Below are positions 37,906-46,330 of a stretch of 64,000 bases of DNA, in pieces. This stretch comes from Umezawaea tangerina (lineage in GTDB: Bacteria; Actinomycetota; Actinomycetes; Mycobacteriales; Pseudonocardiaceae). The stretch lies in NCBI RefSeq assembly GCF_003002815.1, contig NZ_PVTF01000020.1, forward strand, positions 1 through 64,000. The letters are read 5' to 3'. The notes under the pieces were generated by a model, which made no database searches, was not told the DNA's origin, and saw nothing but the letters and a program-made list of their open reading frames with translations. The translations under genes were made by a program, and so were the position numbers. Each line of letters starts with the position of its first letter. Position 1 is the first letter of the stretch.

Positions 37906-38597
37906 TGATCGTCCTAGAGGGATTCCACGTCGTTAAGCACGCGCTTCGTTTCGGTGCCGAATTGGACTCCTTCATCACCACGAGTCGGGCGAGCATGATG
38001 GGTCTCGCGGCCTCTCATGCGCCTGACCTGCTGGAACAGTTCGAAGCGGCCCGAGAAGTGTCGGGCGAGGAGTTCGTGCGGCTCGTCGGAAAGAAGCATC
38101 CGACAGGGGTCGCGGGGTTCACTCGGAAGCCTGACGTCGATGTGTCTGGGCTTCTGGCCGGTCGGACTTCGCCGCTTGTGCTGCTCGACAACCCGCGCAA
38201 CCTCGGCAACCTCGGTGCGGTCATCCGGGTGGCGGCGGGGTTGGGGGCGGGTGGGGTGGTGTCGGTGGGGGATGTGGATCCGTGGCATCCGAACGTGCTG
38301 CGGGGGAGTGCGGGGTTGCACTTCGCGTTGCCGGTGGGCCGGGTCGACGGGGTGGGTGGGGTGCGGGGGCCGGTGTTCGCGTTGGACGCGGACGGGGAGG
38401 ACATCGGTGGGGTGCGGATTCCGGGGGACGCGGTGCTGGCGTTCGGGTCGGAGAGGCACGGGTTGTCGGGGGCGGTGCGGGAGCGGGCGGACCGGTTGGT
38501 GTCGTTGCCGATGAGGCCGTTGGTGTCGAGCTACAACCTGACTACGAGCGTGGCGATGGCGCTGTACCACTGGGAGTTGTTCCAGCGCGCTTCTTGA
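37905..38597 (+). CDS. SpoU/TrmH-family RNA 2'-O-methyltransferase
   Basis: A 230-residue SPOUT enzyme. Motif 1 is NLGNLGAVIRVA, motif 2 is LAFGSERHGLS and motif 3 is SLPMRPLVSSYNLTTSVAMALYHW, forming the knotted AdoMet site. VIVLEGFHVVKHALRFGA is the typical beginning, which supports the GTG at 37905. It methylates a ribose in tRNA or rRNA; the target cannot be told from sequence. Confidence 0.9.
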   Translation: MIVLEGFHVVKHALRFGAELDSFITTSRASMMGLAASHAPDLLEQFEAAREVSGEEFVRLVGKKHPTGVAGFTRKPDVDVSGLLAGRTSPLVLLDNPRNLGNLGAVIRVAAGLGAGGVVSVGDVDPWHPNVLRGSAGLHFALPVGRVDGVGGVRGPVFALDADGEDIGGVRIPGDAVLAFGSERHGLSGAVRERADRLVSLPMRPLVSSYNLTTSVAMALYHWELFQRAS

Positions 38598-38622
38598 ACG
38601 ATCAAGAGATCACGATGGCGTC

Positions 38623-39753
38623 GTGACGGTCGAGAGGTCCACCCCGAAGCTGCTGGCGGCCCGCGCAGGTGTCGCCGAACGGGCCGTGCAGTCGCGGCAC
38701 CTGCGTCGGGTCTGGGGTGTGCCGGGCACGCTGCTGGGCGTCGCCGCCTGGCCGATGGACTGGCGCGGGCACCTGCACCTGAGGTTCAACTACTGGTGGC
38801 AGGCGCACCTGCTGGACTGCGTGGTGGACGCGCAGCTGCGCTCGCCGAACGAGGCGCGGCGGCAGGTGGTGCGGCGGCTGGTGCGCGGGGTGCGGGTGCG
38901 CAACCTGGTGGGCTGGACCAACGACTTCTACGACGACGTGGCGTGGCTCGGGCTGGCGCTGCTGCGGGCGGCGAAGGAGGTCGGGGTGTCGCGGCCGTCG
39001 GCGGTCGACGCGATCGCGGCCCGGCTGCGCGAGGGGTGGACCGACCACGGTGGTGGCGGGATCTGGTGGAAGCGCGATGACGACTTCAAGAACGTCCCCG
39101 CGAACGGGCCGACGGCGATCTTCTTCGCGCGGCTGGCTGAGGCGGGCGGTTCGCGCAGCGACCTCGTCCGGTCGCGGTCCATCGTGGACTGGATGGAGAA
39201 GGCGCTCGTCGACCCCGAGTCGGGGCTGGCGTGGGACGGGCTGCACGTCCACCCGACCGGTGAGGTGCGCGAGGTCGAGACGACGATCTACTCGTACTGC
39301 CAAGGGGTTCTGCTCGGCGCGAACCTGGAGCAGGCCCGCACGTCGACCTCGCCGGTGTGGCTCGACCGGGTCGAACGGCTGATCCGCGCGGTCGACAAGG
39401 AGCTCGCCGTCCACGGTGTGCTGCGCGGCCACGGCGGCGGCGACGGAGGTCTGTTCGGCGGGATCCTGTTGCGGTACCTGGCTCAGGCGGCCGTCGCGCT
39501 GCCCGAGCTGGACCCAGGACGGGCGGGCGCCGCGCGGCTCGCGGCCGACATCGTGTTCCTGTCGGCGGAAGCGGTGTGGAACAACAGGACCGTGGCCGTC
39601 AGCGGTCCGCTGTTCGGTCCGGAGTGGACGACCCCCGCCGTCGTGCCGTCACGGGAACGCACGCCCGAGAGCGACCTGTCGGTCCAGCTCGGCGGCTGGA
39701 TGGCGCTGGAGGCCGCGGCGCTGCTAGAACGCCACGACCTCCGACCGTCCTAG
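38623..39753 (+). CDS. Glycoside hydrolase family 76 (alpha-1,6-mannanase-like)
   Basis: A 376-residue protein without a signal peptide, with GH76 hallmarks: HLHLRFNYWWQAHLLDCVVDA, the acidic pair in NDFYDDVAWLGLALLR, and NVPANGPTAIFFARL. Family enzymes cleave alpha-1,6-mannan; cytosolic actinobacterial members such as Rv0365c are of uncertain substrate, perhaps glycolipid mannose. GTG start 26 bases after the methyltransferase. Its end overlaps the convergent reductase gene by four bases. Confidence 0.9.
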   Translation: MTVERSTPKLLAARAGVAERAVQSRHLRRVWGVPGTLLGVAAWPMDWRGHLHLRFNYWWQAHLLDCVVDAQLRSPNEARRQVVRRLVRGVRVRNLVGWTNDFYDDVAWLGLALLRAAKEVGVSRPSAVDAIAARLREGWTDHGGGGIWWKRDDDFKNVPANGPTAIFFARLAEAGGSRSDLVRSRSIVDWMEKALVDPESGLAWDGLHVHPTGEVREVETTIYSYCQGVLLGANLEQARTSTSPVWLDRVERLIRAVDKELAVHGVLRGHGGGDGGLFGGILLRYLAQAAVALPELDPGRAGAARLAADIVFLSAEAVWNNRTVAVSGPLFGPEWTTPAVVPSRERTPESDLSVQLGGWMALEAAALLERHDLRPS

Positions 39754-40838
39754 CGCCTGAGGTACGCGTGGTACCAGTCGAGGTAGTTGGTCAGCTCGTC
39801 GAGGTCGAACTTCCACGACCGCAGCGCGGGGTCGCCGATGGCGGCGACGAGGTTGGCCTGGTCGAAGCGCTTGCGCCCGGTCAGGTAGGAGTTGTAGAAC
39901 TCGATCTTGCGGTCGAACTCGCGGTCCAGCTGGCTGAAGCTGTCCACGTCGTCGGTGTACACCGGCCGCGACAGCCCCGTCTTCTCGAACATCAGCCCCA
40001 GACCCGGCCCCACGACGACCGGGTCCGGGTGCGTCAGGTGGAAGATCCCGCCGGCGGCACCGGACTGGCTGACGCTCACCGCGTCGGCCGCCACCAGGTC
40101 GACCGGCACGAGGTTCACCCGTGCCTCGGCGTCCGCGCGGATCCGCATCGGCCTGGCCAGGTCCTCCGCGGAGCCGAGCGCACCGAGCGCGCGCTTGAAC
40201 TGGGAGAGCCGCCGCTGGATCCCGTAGAGCCCGGAGTGCCCGCCGCACAGCGCGTACGTCCGGCTGTGCCCGATCACGATGCTCGGCCGCAGGGTCCTGG
40301 TCGCGAACGCGGTCGCCCCCGCGACCAGCCGTTCCGCCGCGGCCTTGCTCTCCTCGTACCGGTTGTTCGTCTCGACGCCGTCCATCCGCACCTCGGCGAC
40401 GTCCCCGTCGAGACGCCCGGCCACGTAGGCGGTGCTCATGTAGTTGAACGTCGTCGCGCCCGCCGCCTCGGCCAGCTCCAGCGCGTGCCGGGTGCCGCCG
40501 ATGTTGGTGTCCCGCAACGCCTCCCAGTGCCGGTCCTCGTAGCGCAGGTCCGCCGCGCAGTGCCAGAACTCCGCCACGCCGGTCAGCCCCTCGACGCCGA
40601 GCCGGGGCGCCGCCAGGTCGGCGGTGACGACCCGGCACCGCTTGTCGACCTCCAGGCCGAACGCGCCGTACTCGCGCGCCGCCGTGCCCAGCACCTGCCG
40701 CAGCCGTTCCTCCGGGCCCGCCTTGCGGCCGGGCCGCACCAGGCAGACGACCTCGTCGTCGGTGCGCGCCAGCAGCTCCAGCACCAGCGCCGCCCCGACG
40801 AGGCCGGTCGCGCCGGTGACGGCGTGTGCGCCGGTCAC
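39750..40838 (-). CDS. Thioester-reductase-like SDR (NAD-binding 4 type)
   Basis: The 362-residue protein has TGATGLVG (8-15) for NADP, a distinctive EFWHCAADLRYEDRHWEALRDTNIGGTRHALELA region, Ser135-Thr136 and catalytic Tyr161-x-x-x-Lys165 in NRYEESKAAAERL. The architecture matches the reductase domain of carboxylic acid reductases, fatty acyl-CoA reductases and NRPS terminal reductases, so it may reduce a thioester to aldehyde or alcohol. GTG overlaps the P450 stop (GTGA). Third gene of a coupled acyltransferase-P450-reductase operon. Confidence 0.88.
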   Translation of the reverse strand: MTGAHAVTGATGLVGAALVLELLARTDDEVVCLVRPGRKAGPEERLRQVLGTAAREYGAFGLEVDKRCRVVTADLAAPRLGVEGLTGVAEFWHCAADLRYEDRHWEALRDTNIGGTRHALELAEAAGATTFNYMSTAYVAGRLDGDVAEVRMDGVETNNRYEESKAAAERLVAGATAFATRTLRPSIVIGHSRTYALCGGHSGLYGIQRRLSQFKRALGALGSAEDLARPMRIRADAEARVNLVPVDLVAADAVSVSQSGAAGGIFHLTHPDPVVVGPGLGLMFEKTGLSRPVYTDDVDSFSQLDREFDRKIEFYNSYLTGRKRFDQANLVAAIGDPALRSWKFDLDELTNYLDWYHAYLRR

Positions 40839-42100
40839 CGCCCGCTCGCGGTGAAGCTGACCGGCATCCGGCCGATGGCGTTGATGAAGTTGCCCGCGAC
40901 GTAGCGGGGCGTGCCGACGCGCAGGTCCGGCAGCTGCCGGTAGACCTCGGTGAGGATGTGCCGCAGCTCGATCCGGGCCAGGTGCGCCCCGAGGCAGAAG
41001 TGCGGTCCGCCACCGCCGAAGGCGATGTGCCGGTTCGGGCGGCGGGTGATGTCGAAGGTCCACGGGTCGGTGAAGACCCGCTCATCGCGGTTGGCCGACG
41101 AGTAGAAGAGCACCACGTGCTCCCCCGCCTCGATGGTCTGCCCACCCAGCTCGGTGCGCTCCACGGCGGTGCGGCGGAAGGTCATGATCGGGGTGGACCA
41201 GCGGATGACCTCCTCGATCGCGCCCGGAAGGTGCGCGTCGGGGTCGCCGAGCAGGAGGGCGCGCTGGTCGGGGAACCGGTCGAGCGCGTGCACGCCGTGG
41301 CTGATGGAGTGCCTGGTGGTCTCGTTGCCCGCGATGAACAGCAGGATGAAGAACGCCCGGATCTCGTCGTCGGTGAGCCGCTCGCCGTCCACCTCGGCCT
41401 CGATGAGCGCGCTCATCAGGTCGTCGTCCGGGTGGTCGCGCTTCTCGTCGATCAGGTCGAACGCCATCGCGGTGAACGCCACCACGCCGTCGCGCAGCGC
41501 CTGCGCGGGGTCGCCGTGGCCGTACTCCTCGTCCTTGCAGCCGATCATCGCGTTGGCGTGCACCAGCGCGCGGTCGCGCTCCTCCTCCGGGAGGCCGAGG
41601 ATCTCGCAGATCGTCCAGATGGGCAGCCGCTCGGCGATGCCGGACACGAAGTCGACCTCGCCGAGGTGGGCGACCGAGGCGACCACGTCCCGCGCGGCCC
41701 GCTGGATGGCGGAGTCCATCAGCGCCATCCGGCGCGGGGTGAAGGTGCTCGTGATGAGCTTGCGCAGCAGCGAGTGGCGGGGCCCGTCCATGGCGATGAT
41801 GGACTGCGTCGCCTCCGCCAGCGCGGGCGTCAGCACCTCCAGCGTCACGCCGCCGAAGTAGGCGGAGGAGGAGAACGTCCGGGGATTGCGGCTGACTTCC
41901 GAAACACCGTCATGGGAGACGACGGCCCAATAGCCCTGCGCTTCCGCGGTCGGCATAACGGGGTTTTCAATCGGTTCCTGCCACGACACCGGTCGATTCC
42001 GCCTGAGGTCGGCGAATCGGGAATCCCGGTCCCGCGGGGACAACGCCCAGAAATCCTCCGAGGAGAGGTCGACCGAAACGAGGTTTCCTGAAGTCTTCAT
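40835..42100 (-). CDS. Cytochrome P450
   Basis: A 421-residue soluble class I P450. The I-helix has FIAGNETTRHS for oxygen activation, the K-helix has EEVIRW, and the haem loop FGGGGPHFCLGAHLAR places the thiolate at Cys369. It needs a ferredoxin and reductase, not encoded nearby. Overlaps both neighbours by four bases, so it is made in step with the acyltransferase and the reductase-like SDR. It probably hydroxylates a lipid or small scaffold in that pathway (inferred). It resembles the CYP families that act on terpenes, steroids or fatty acids in actinobacteria. Confidence 0.95.
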   Translation of the reverse strand: MKTSGNLVSVDLSSEDFWALSPRDRDSRFADLRRNRPVSWQEPIENPVMPTAEAQGYWAVVSHDGVSEVSRNPRTFSSSAYFGGVTLEVLTPALAEATQSIIAMDGPRHSLLRKLITSTFTPRRMALMDSAIQRAARDVVASVAHLGEVDFVSGIAERLPIWTICEILGLPEEERDRALVHANAMIGCKDEEYGHGDPAQALRDGVVAFTAMAFDLIDEKRDHPDDDLMSALIEAEVDGERLTDDEIRAFFILLFIAGNETTRHSISHGVHALDRFPDQRALLLGDPDAHLPGAIEEVIRWSTPIMTFRRTAVERTELGGQTIEAGEHVVLFYSSANRDERVFTDPWTFDITRRPNRHIAFGGGGPHFCLGAHLARIELRHILTEVYRQLPDLRVGTPRYVAGNFINAIGRMPVSFTASGR

Positions 42101-42909
42101 GAGTCGCTCGCCAGTTCCGCGAGTATCTCGCCGCGCAGAACGTCCTCGAGGGCGACCAGCGCCCTGGCGACCGTGCTGCCGTCGAGCACCCGGTGGTCGT
42201 AGGTCAGCCGGACGTCGAGGGTGCCGTCCGGCTCGAGTTGCCCGTAGTTCAGCGTCGTCGTCAACGGCGAGAGCTGGTGCAGGCTGGCACCGCCCTCGGA
42301 CGCGGTGATGCTCGCCGCGAACGTGCCCAGGAAGCGGGCGCGCCACGGGCCGCGCGCCTGGACCGCGAGCCACCAGACGAGCCTGCGGACCGGGAACGGC
42401 AGGCCGCTCAGCCCGAGGATGCGCCGGAAGCTGCGCAAAGTCCCCAGCGGCGCGGTCTTGTGCCGCCGGATGATCGCGTCGACCTGGCGCACCGACAGCG
42501 CCTCGGGGTGGACGATCCGGCTGAAGAACACCGCGTCCTCGCCGTGGTAGGTCCGCTCGACGCTGAACGAGGCGGCGGTCTCCTGGTGCTCGTAGAGGTG
42601 CGGCCAGGGGAAGGAGAAGTACGCGCGCCGCAGCTCCGGGTGGCGCGACGACACGAGGGCGTAGGCCTTCACGAAGATCGCGCACCAGCTGACCCGGTCC
42701 GGCATCGCGGTCCGGGCGGCGACCACGTCGCCGAGCCGCATCCGCCTTTGCATCGGAACGCTGGGGACCTTGCGCGAATGGTGCAGCAGGTCGCGCATGA
42801 ACTTCCTGGGCGGCGAAAGCCGGATGTTCCGGCCGCGGCGGAGGGGGACGTCCGGAATGGATCTTGGAAGGGCCCCCGCGTGTTCGTCTACAGGTGTCCT
42901 GGTGAGCAT
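42097..42909 (-). CDS. Stand-alone 2-oxoacid dehydrogenase E2-type acyltransferase
   Basis: A 270-residue protein that corresponds only to the catalytic domain of E2 enzymes, with the active-site YDHRVLDG (His239, Asp243) near the C-terminus. There is no lipoyl domain and no E1/E3 genes nearby, so it is not part of a normal dehydrogenase complex. The fold is shared with chloramphenicol acetyltransferase. It likely transfers an acyl group from a thioester in the same pathway as the coupled P450 and reductase. First gene of the operon. Confidence 0.85.
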   Translation of the reverse strand: MLTRTPVDEHAGALPRSIPDVPLRRGRNIRLSPPRKFMRDLLHHSRKVPSVPMQRRMRLGDVVAARTAMPDRVSWCAIFVKAYALVSSRHPELRRAYFSFPWPHLYEHQETAASFSVERTYHGEDAVFFSRIVHPEALSVRQVDAIIRRHKTAPLGTLRSFRRILGLSGLPFPVRRLVWWLAVQARGPWRARFLGTFAASITASEGGASLHQLSPLTTTLNYGQLEPDGTLDVRLTYDHRVLDGSTVARALVALEDVLRGEILAELASDS

Positions 42910-42987
42910 GCGTTCGACGATAGGGAGGAAAAGGACACCCTCCGAGAACGCGCAGGCGGATAGGGGTTGATGTAAATCATATTGCGC

Positions 42988-43965
42988 TCAGTGGCAGCCG
43001 CAGGAACGACGGTGTTTGAACGTCGGAGCGAGCCGGATGGTTTCCGGGGCCCGATCGGGCTCGGTGATCCGGGTCAGCAGCAGCCGGACGGCCGTCCGCC
43101 CGATCTCCTCGATGGGCTGCGCCATCGTCGTGAGCGGCGGGTCGACCAGCTCGGACCACTCGACCTCGTCGTAGGACACCAGCGCCAGGTCGTGGCCGAT
43201 CCGCAGTCCGCGCGCGCGGACCTCGTGCATGACGTTGGTGAGCACCATGTGGTCGCCCGCGATCACGGCGGTGGGCGGCGAGGCCAGGTCCAGCAGCGGG
43301 CCGAGCTTGCCGTCGGAGGACACCAGCTCCTCGTCCCACTGGAGTCCCGAACGGCCGAGCCCGAGCCGGTAGCCGAGCACCCGCTCGTCGGTCGTGGCCA
43401 GGCCGATCTGGCCGGTCACCATGCCGATCCGCCGGTGCCCGAGCTCCGCGAGGTGCCGGGCGAGCTGCGAGGTCGACTGCACGTTCTCCGGGCCGACCTG
43501 GTCCATGTCCTGGCTCATCGTCAGCCGGTCCACGAGCACGGTCGGGATGCCCAGCCGCCGCAGCTCCGGCAGCACCGCGCCGCCCGCGCCCGCCGACGGC
43601 GTCAGCAGCAGGCCGTCGACCCGCCGCCCGCGCAGCATCCGCACGGCGGCCTGCTCCGACTCGGCGGTGTCGCGGGTGTCGATCAGCACGAGCGAGTAGC
43701 CCGCGGTCGTCGCCTCGTTCTCGATCGCCGCGATCAGCTCGGCGAAGTACGGGTGCGACACCAGCGACACGGCCAGCCCCAAGGACTTCGTGCCGCCGGT
43801 CACCAGCGAGCGCGCGATGGCGTCCCCGGTGTAGCCGGTCTCCTCGATGGCCTTGAGGACGCGTTCCTTGGTGTCCGGTGCCACTGACCTGGTCTCGTTG
43901 ATGACGTGTGAGACCGTGGTGATGGAGACCCCGGCGAGGGTCGCGACCTCCCGCATGGTGATCAT
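42988..43965 (-). CDS. LacI-family transcription regulator
   Basis: A 325-residue regulator with the LacI HTH at the start (MREVATLAGVSITTVSHVINETRSVAPDTKERVLKAIEETGY) and a periplasmic-binding-protein-like sugar domain. It ends in an unusual HRRSCGCH tail with two Cys. ATG 43965 with a second ATG three codons later. Divergent from the PfkB kinase gene, with a LacI-type operator between, so it probably represses that kinase pair and itself until a sugar or nucleoside binds. Confidence 0.93.
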   Translation of the reverse strand: MITMREVATLAGVSITTVSHVINETRSVAPDTKERVLKAIEETGYTGDAIARSLVTGGTKSLGLAVSLVSHPYFAELIAAIENEATTAGYSLVLIDTRDTAESEQAAVRMLRGRRVDGLLLTPSAGAGGAVLPELRRLGIPTVLVDRLTMSQDMDQVGPENVQSTSQLARHLAELGHRRIGMVTGQIGLATTDERVLGYRLGLGRSGLQWDEELVSSDGKLGPLLDLASPPTAVIAGDHMVLTNVMHEVRARGLRIGHDLALVSYDEVEWSELVDPPLTTMAQPIEEIGRTAVRLLLTRITEPDRAPETIRLAPTFKHRRSCGCH

Positions 43966-44002
43966 GGTGCTCGCCCCGTTCCGCTGGGCAGGTGTTCGCT
44001 TG

Positions 44003-44016
44003 CGCAATCGCTTGCG
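44003..44016. promoter_or_regulatory. LacI-type operator
   Basis: CGCAA-TCGC-TTGCG is an inverted repeat around a central CG and contains the AAnCGnTT core of LacI-family operators. It lies between the divergent regulator and kinase genes. Confidence 0.75.
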
Positions 44017-44056
44017 ACGGGACCCTACCTGGCAGGAGGCGTTTCCACTGGTTGCG

Positions 44057-44899
44057 GTGTTGTGTGTCGGCCTGACAACCGTCGACGTCAGCCAGCAGGT
44101 GGCTGAATTCCCCGCTCCGGGTGACAAGGTGCAGTCCGGGGGTGCCCACGTGGCGCCGGGCGGTCCCGCGGCCAACGCCGCCACGGCCGTCGCGGCGCTC
44201 GGCCACCGGGCGGTGCTGCTGACCGCGCTCGGGCGCGACGCCTTCGGCGCGTTCGCCGCCGCCGGGCTCGCCGAGCGGGGCGTGGAGTTCCACGACCTCG
44301 CCCCCGACTCGCGGATCTCGCTCAGCATGGTCGCCGTCCGCGAGCGCGACGGCGAGCGCACCGTGATCTCCCGCAACGCCGCCGAAGTCTCGCTCGCGGC
44401 CACAGTGGACGTCGTAACACCGTTTGTATTCCAAGCCGACGTGGTCCTGCTCGACGGGCACCTCGGTCCGCTGGCCCTCGCGGTGGCAACTGCCGCCAAA
44501 GATGCCGGTTTGCAGGTGGTGCTGGACGCCGGTAGCTGGAAACCTGTGCTGGAAGACCTGCTGCCGCTGGTGGACGTCGCCGCGTGCTCGTCGGCTTTCG
44601 GGCCGACCGAGGACGAGCTGCACGCCCGCGGGGTGCCGCTGGTGATCCGGACGAACGGCCCGAACCCCGTCACGTGGTCGAGTGACGGGGAGCTCCACGA
44701 GCGGCCGGTACCGGTGGTCCAGGTGCGCGACACCAACGGCGCGGGGGACGTGTGGCACGGTGCCCTTGCCGTCGCGCTCGCCCGGCACGACCCGGTCGCG
44801 GAAGCGGTCGGGTGGGCGAACGCGGTGGCGGCGGTCAGGGTGCGCAACACCGCGCAGGATTGGGTTGAGGAGTTGGCAAGGTGGCAGGACAGCAGGTGA
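44057..44899 (+). CDS. PfkB-family carbohydrate/nucleoside kinase
   Basis: A 280-residue kinase. LCVGLTTVDVSQQVAEFPAPGDKVQ is the first sugar-binding motif, GGPAANAATAVAALG the second and DTNGAGDVWHGALAVALA the ATP/anion-hole signature with catalytic Asp. GTG 44057 is taken as start; AGGAGG lies 18 bases upstream, which is long, and an upstream CTG cannot be ruled out. Overlaps the next gene by 19 bases. Substrate could be ribose, fructose, a sugar phosphate or a nucleoside. Controlled by the divergent LacI protein (inferred). Confidence 0.9.
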   Translation: MLCVGLTTVDVSQQVAEFPAPGDKVQSGGAHVAPGGPAANAATAVAALGHRAVLLTALGRDAFGAFAAAGLAERGVEFHDLAPDSRISLSMVAVRERDGERTVISRNAAEVSLAATVDVVTPFVFQADVVLLDGHLGPLALAVATAAKDAGLQVVLDAGSWKPVLEDLLPLVDVAACSSAFGPTEDELHARGVPLVIRTNGPNPVTWSSDGELHERPVPVVQVRDTNGAGDVWHGALAVALARHDPVAEAVGWANAVAAVRVRNTAQDWVEELARWQDSR

Positions 44900-45516
44900 A
44901 GTTCGACGAGCTCCTCGATCGTGCTCGCGCGCTCGTGGACACCGGGGAGCGCAGGCTGCTCGGCATCGGCGGCGCACCGGGGTCGGGCAAGTCCACGCTC
45001 GCCCGCCGCCTGGTCGACGCGCTGGGGGCCGACGCCGCGCTCGTCGAGATGGACGGGTTCCACCTCGCGCAGCGCGAGCTGCTCAGGCTGCGCATCAGCG
45101 AGCGCAAGGGCGCGCCGGACACGTTCGACGTCGCCGGGTACGTCGACCTGCTCGGCAGGCTCAAGGCCGCCGGGCCGGACGTGATCTACGCGCCGGAGTT
45201 CCGCCGCGAGATCGAGGAGCCGGTCGCCTGCGCCGTCCCGATCGACCCCGGCGTGCCGCTGATCGTCACCGAGGGCAACTACCTGCTGCTGAACTACGAC
45301 AAGTGGAAGCGCGTCCGCATCGTGCTCGACGAGGCGTGGTTCCTGTTCATAGACGACGACCTGAGGGTGCAGCGGCTGATAGACCGGCACCTGAGGTTCG
45401 GCCGGACGCTGGCGGAGGCCGAGGAGCGGGTCCTGCACGGCACCGACCACGTGAACGCGCTCATGGTGAACTCGTCCAAGTCCGGCGCCGACCTGCTCAT
45501 CACCGACGTGGTGTGA
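44881..45516 (+). CDS. Nucleoside/nucleotide (panK/uridine-type) kinase
   Basis: A 211-residue P-loop kinase: GIGGAPGSGKSTLARRL, then VEMDGFHLAQRELLRLRISERKGAPDTFDVAGYVDLL and VTEGNYLLL, as in the uridine kinase/pantothenate kinase/fructose transport kinase group. Coupled to the PfkB gene, so the two probably act in succession on an imported sugar or nucleoside. Its 3' end overlaps the convergent DedA gene by 17 bases. Confidence 0.88.
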   Translation: MAGQQVKFDELLDRARALVDTGERRLLGIGGAPGSGKSTLARRLVDALGADAALVEMDGFHLAQRELLRLRISERKGAPDTFDVAGYVDLLGRLKAAGPDVIYAPEFRREIEEPVACAVPIDPGVPLIVTEGNYLLLNYDKWKRVRIVLDEAWFLFIDDDLRVQRLIDRHLRFGRTLAEAEERVLHGTDHVNALMVNSSKSGADLLITDVV

Positions 45517-46171
45517 CCTCGACCTCCTCGTCGATCGGCTTCTGCATCTCCTGGCGGTAGCGCCACAGGCCGTACGCGGTGCCGAGCACGAAGAAGGCGA
45601 TGCTGACCACGACCGCGGCGGTCTCCAGCCACGGCAGCGACGTCAGCAGGCCCGCGCCGTAGTAGCCGGCCAGCACCAACGTCGGCACCCAGGCCAGCGC
45701 GCCCAACGTGGTCGCGAGCAGGAAGCGCTTGGTGTCCATCCGCGCCGCGCCCGCCACCATCGGCGCCAGCGTGCGCACCCACGGGATCCAGCGGGCCAGC
45801 ACGATCGCCCAGAACCCGCGCCGGTCGAGGAAGTCCCGCGCCTTCTCCAGGTTGGTCCGGTTGAGTATCCGGCCGCCCTTGCGGGCCAGCAGGTGCGTCC
45901 CGGTCGTCCGCCCGATGTAGTAGCCGACCAGGTTGCCGACCACGGCCACCACCATCGCGGCGGCGGAGAGCAGCCACGCGTTGAGCGCGCCGCTCTGCTG
46001 GGCGATGATCACGCCCGCCGCGAACAGGAGCGAGTCACCGGGCAGGAACAGTCCGAAGATGAACGCGCACTCGGCGAACAGGAAGCCCAGCGTGATCAGC
46101 CACACCGCCACCGGACCTGCGGTGTCGAGGGGGCCGAACGCGAGCGTGATGGTCGATCCGGACAGAACCAC
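45500..46171 (-). CDS. DedA-family membrane protein
   Basis: A 223-residue DedA/SNARE-associated family protein: FAECAFIFGLFLPGDSLLFAAGVI, then YYIGRTTGTHLL, and FWAIVLARWIPWVRTLAPMVAGAARMD with the conserved Arg-Pro/Arg pair region. Members are lipid scramblases or flippases for undecaprenyl phosphate or phospholipids. A second DedA paralogue is at 50678. Confidence 0.9.
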   Translation of the reverse strand: MVLSGSTITLAFGPLDTAGPVAVWLITLGFLFAECAFIFGLFLPGDSLLFAAGVIIAQQSGALNAWLLSAAAMVVAVVGNLVGYYIGRTTGTHLLARKGGRILNRTNLEKARDFLDRRGFWAIVLARWIPWVRTLAPMVAGAARMDTKRFLLATTLGALAWVPTLVLAGYYGAGLLTSLPWLETAAVVVSIAFFVLGTAYGLWRYRQEMQKPIDEEVEVTPRR

Positions 46172-46272
46172 TCGAACAGCCTACGTCGAGCCCCGGTGTC
46201 CGCAGGGCGACCTTGACCCAACCGGTAGTGGAATCCTGTGCGTCGTGACTGGTCGTGCACGCGCGGTCACGC

Positions 46273-46302
46273 GAACGCCCCCTCACCGCGGGGTAAGGGG
46301 GC
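46273..46302. terminator. Terminator between MFS and DedA genes
   Basis: ACGCCCCCT and AGGGGGCGT pair over 9 bp with a 12-base loop, just downstream of the leftward MFS gene. Confidence 0.75.
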
Positions 46303-46330
46303 GTGGCGCTGGACCGGTCGACCAGGTGGT

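Noticed and set aside
42097-42909. Acyltransferase as part of a pyruvate or branched-chain dehydrogenase complex
   Set aside because: There is no lipoyl or E1/E3-binding domain and no E1 or E3 gene nearby.
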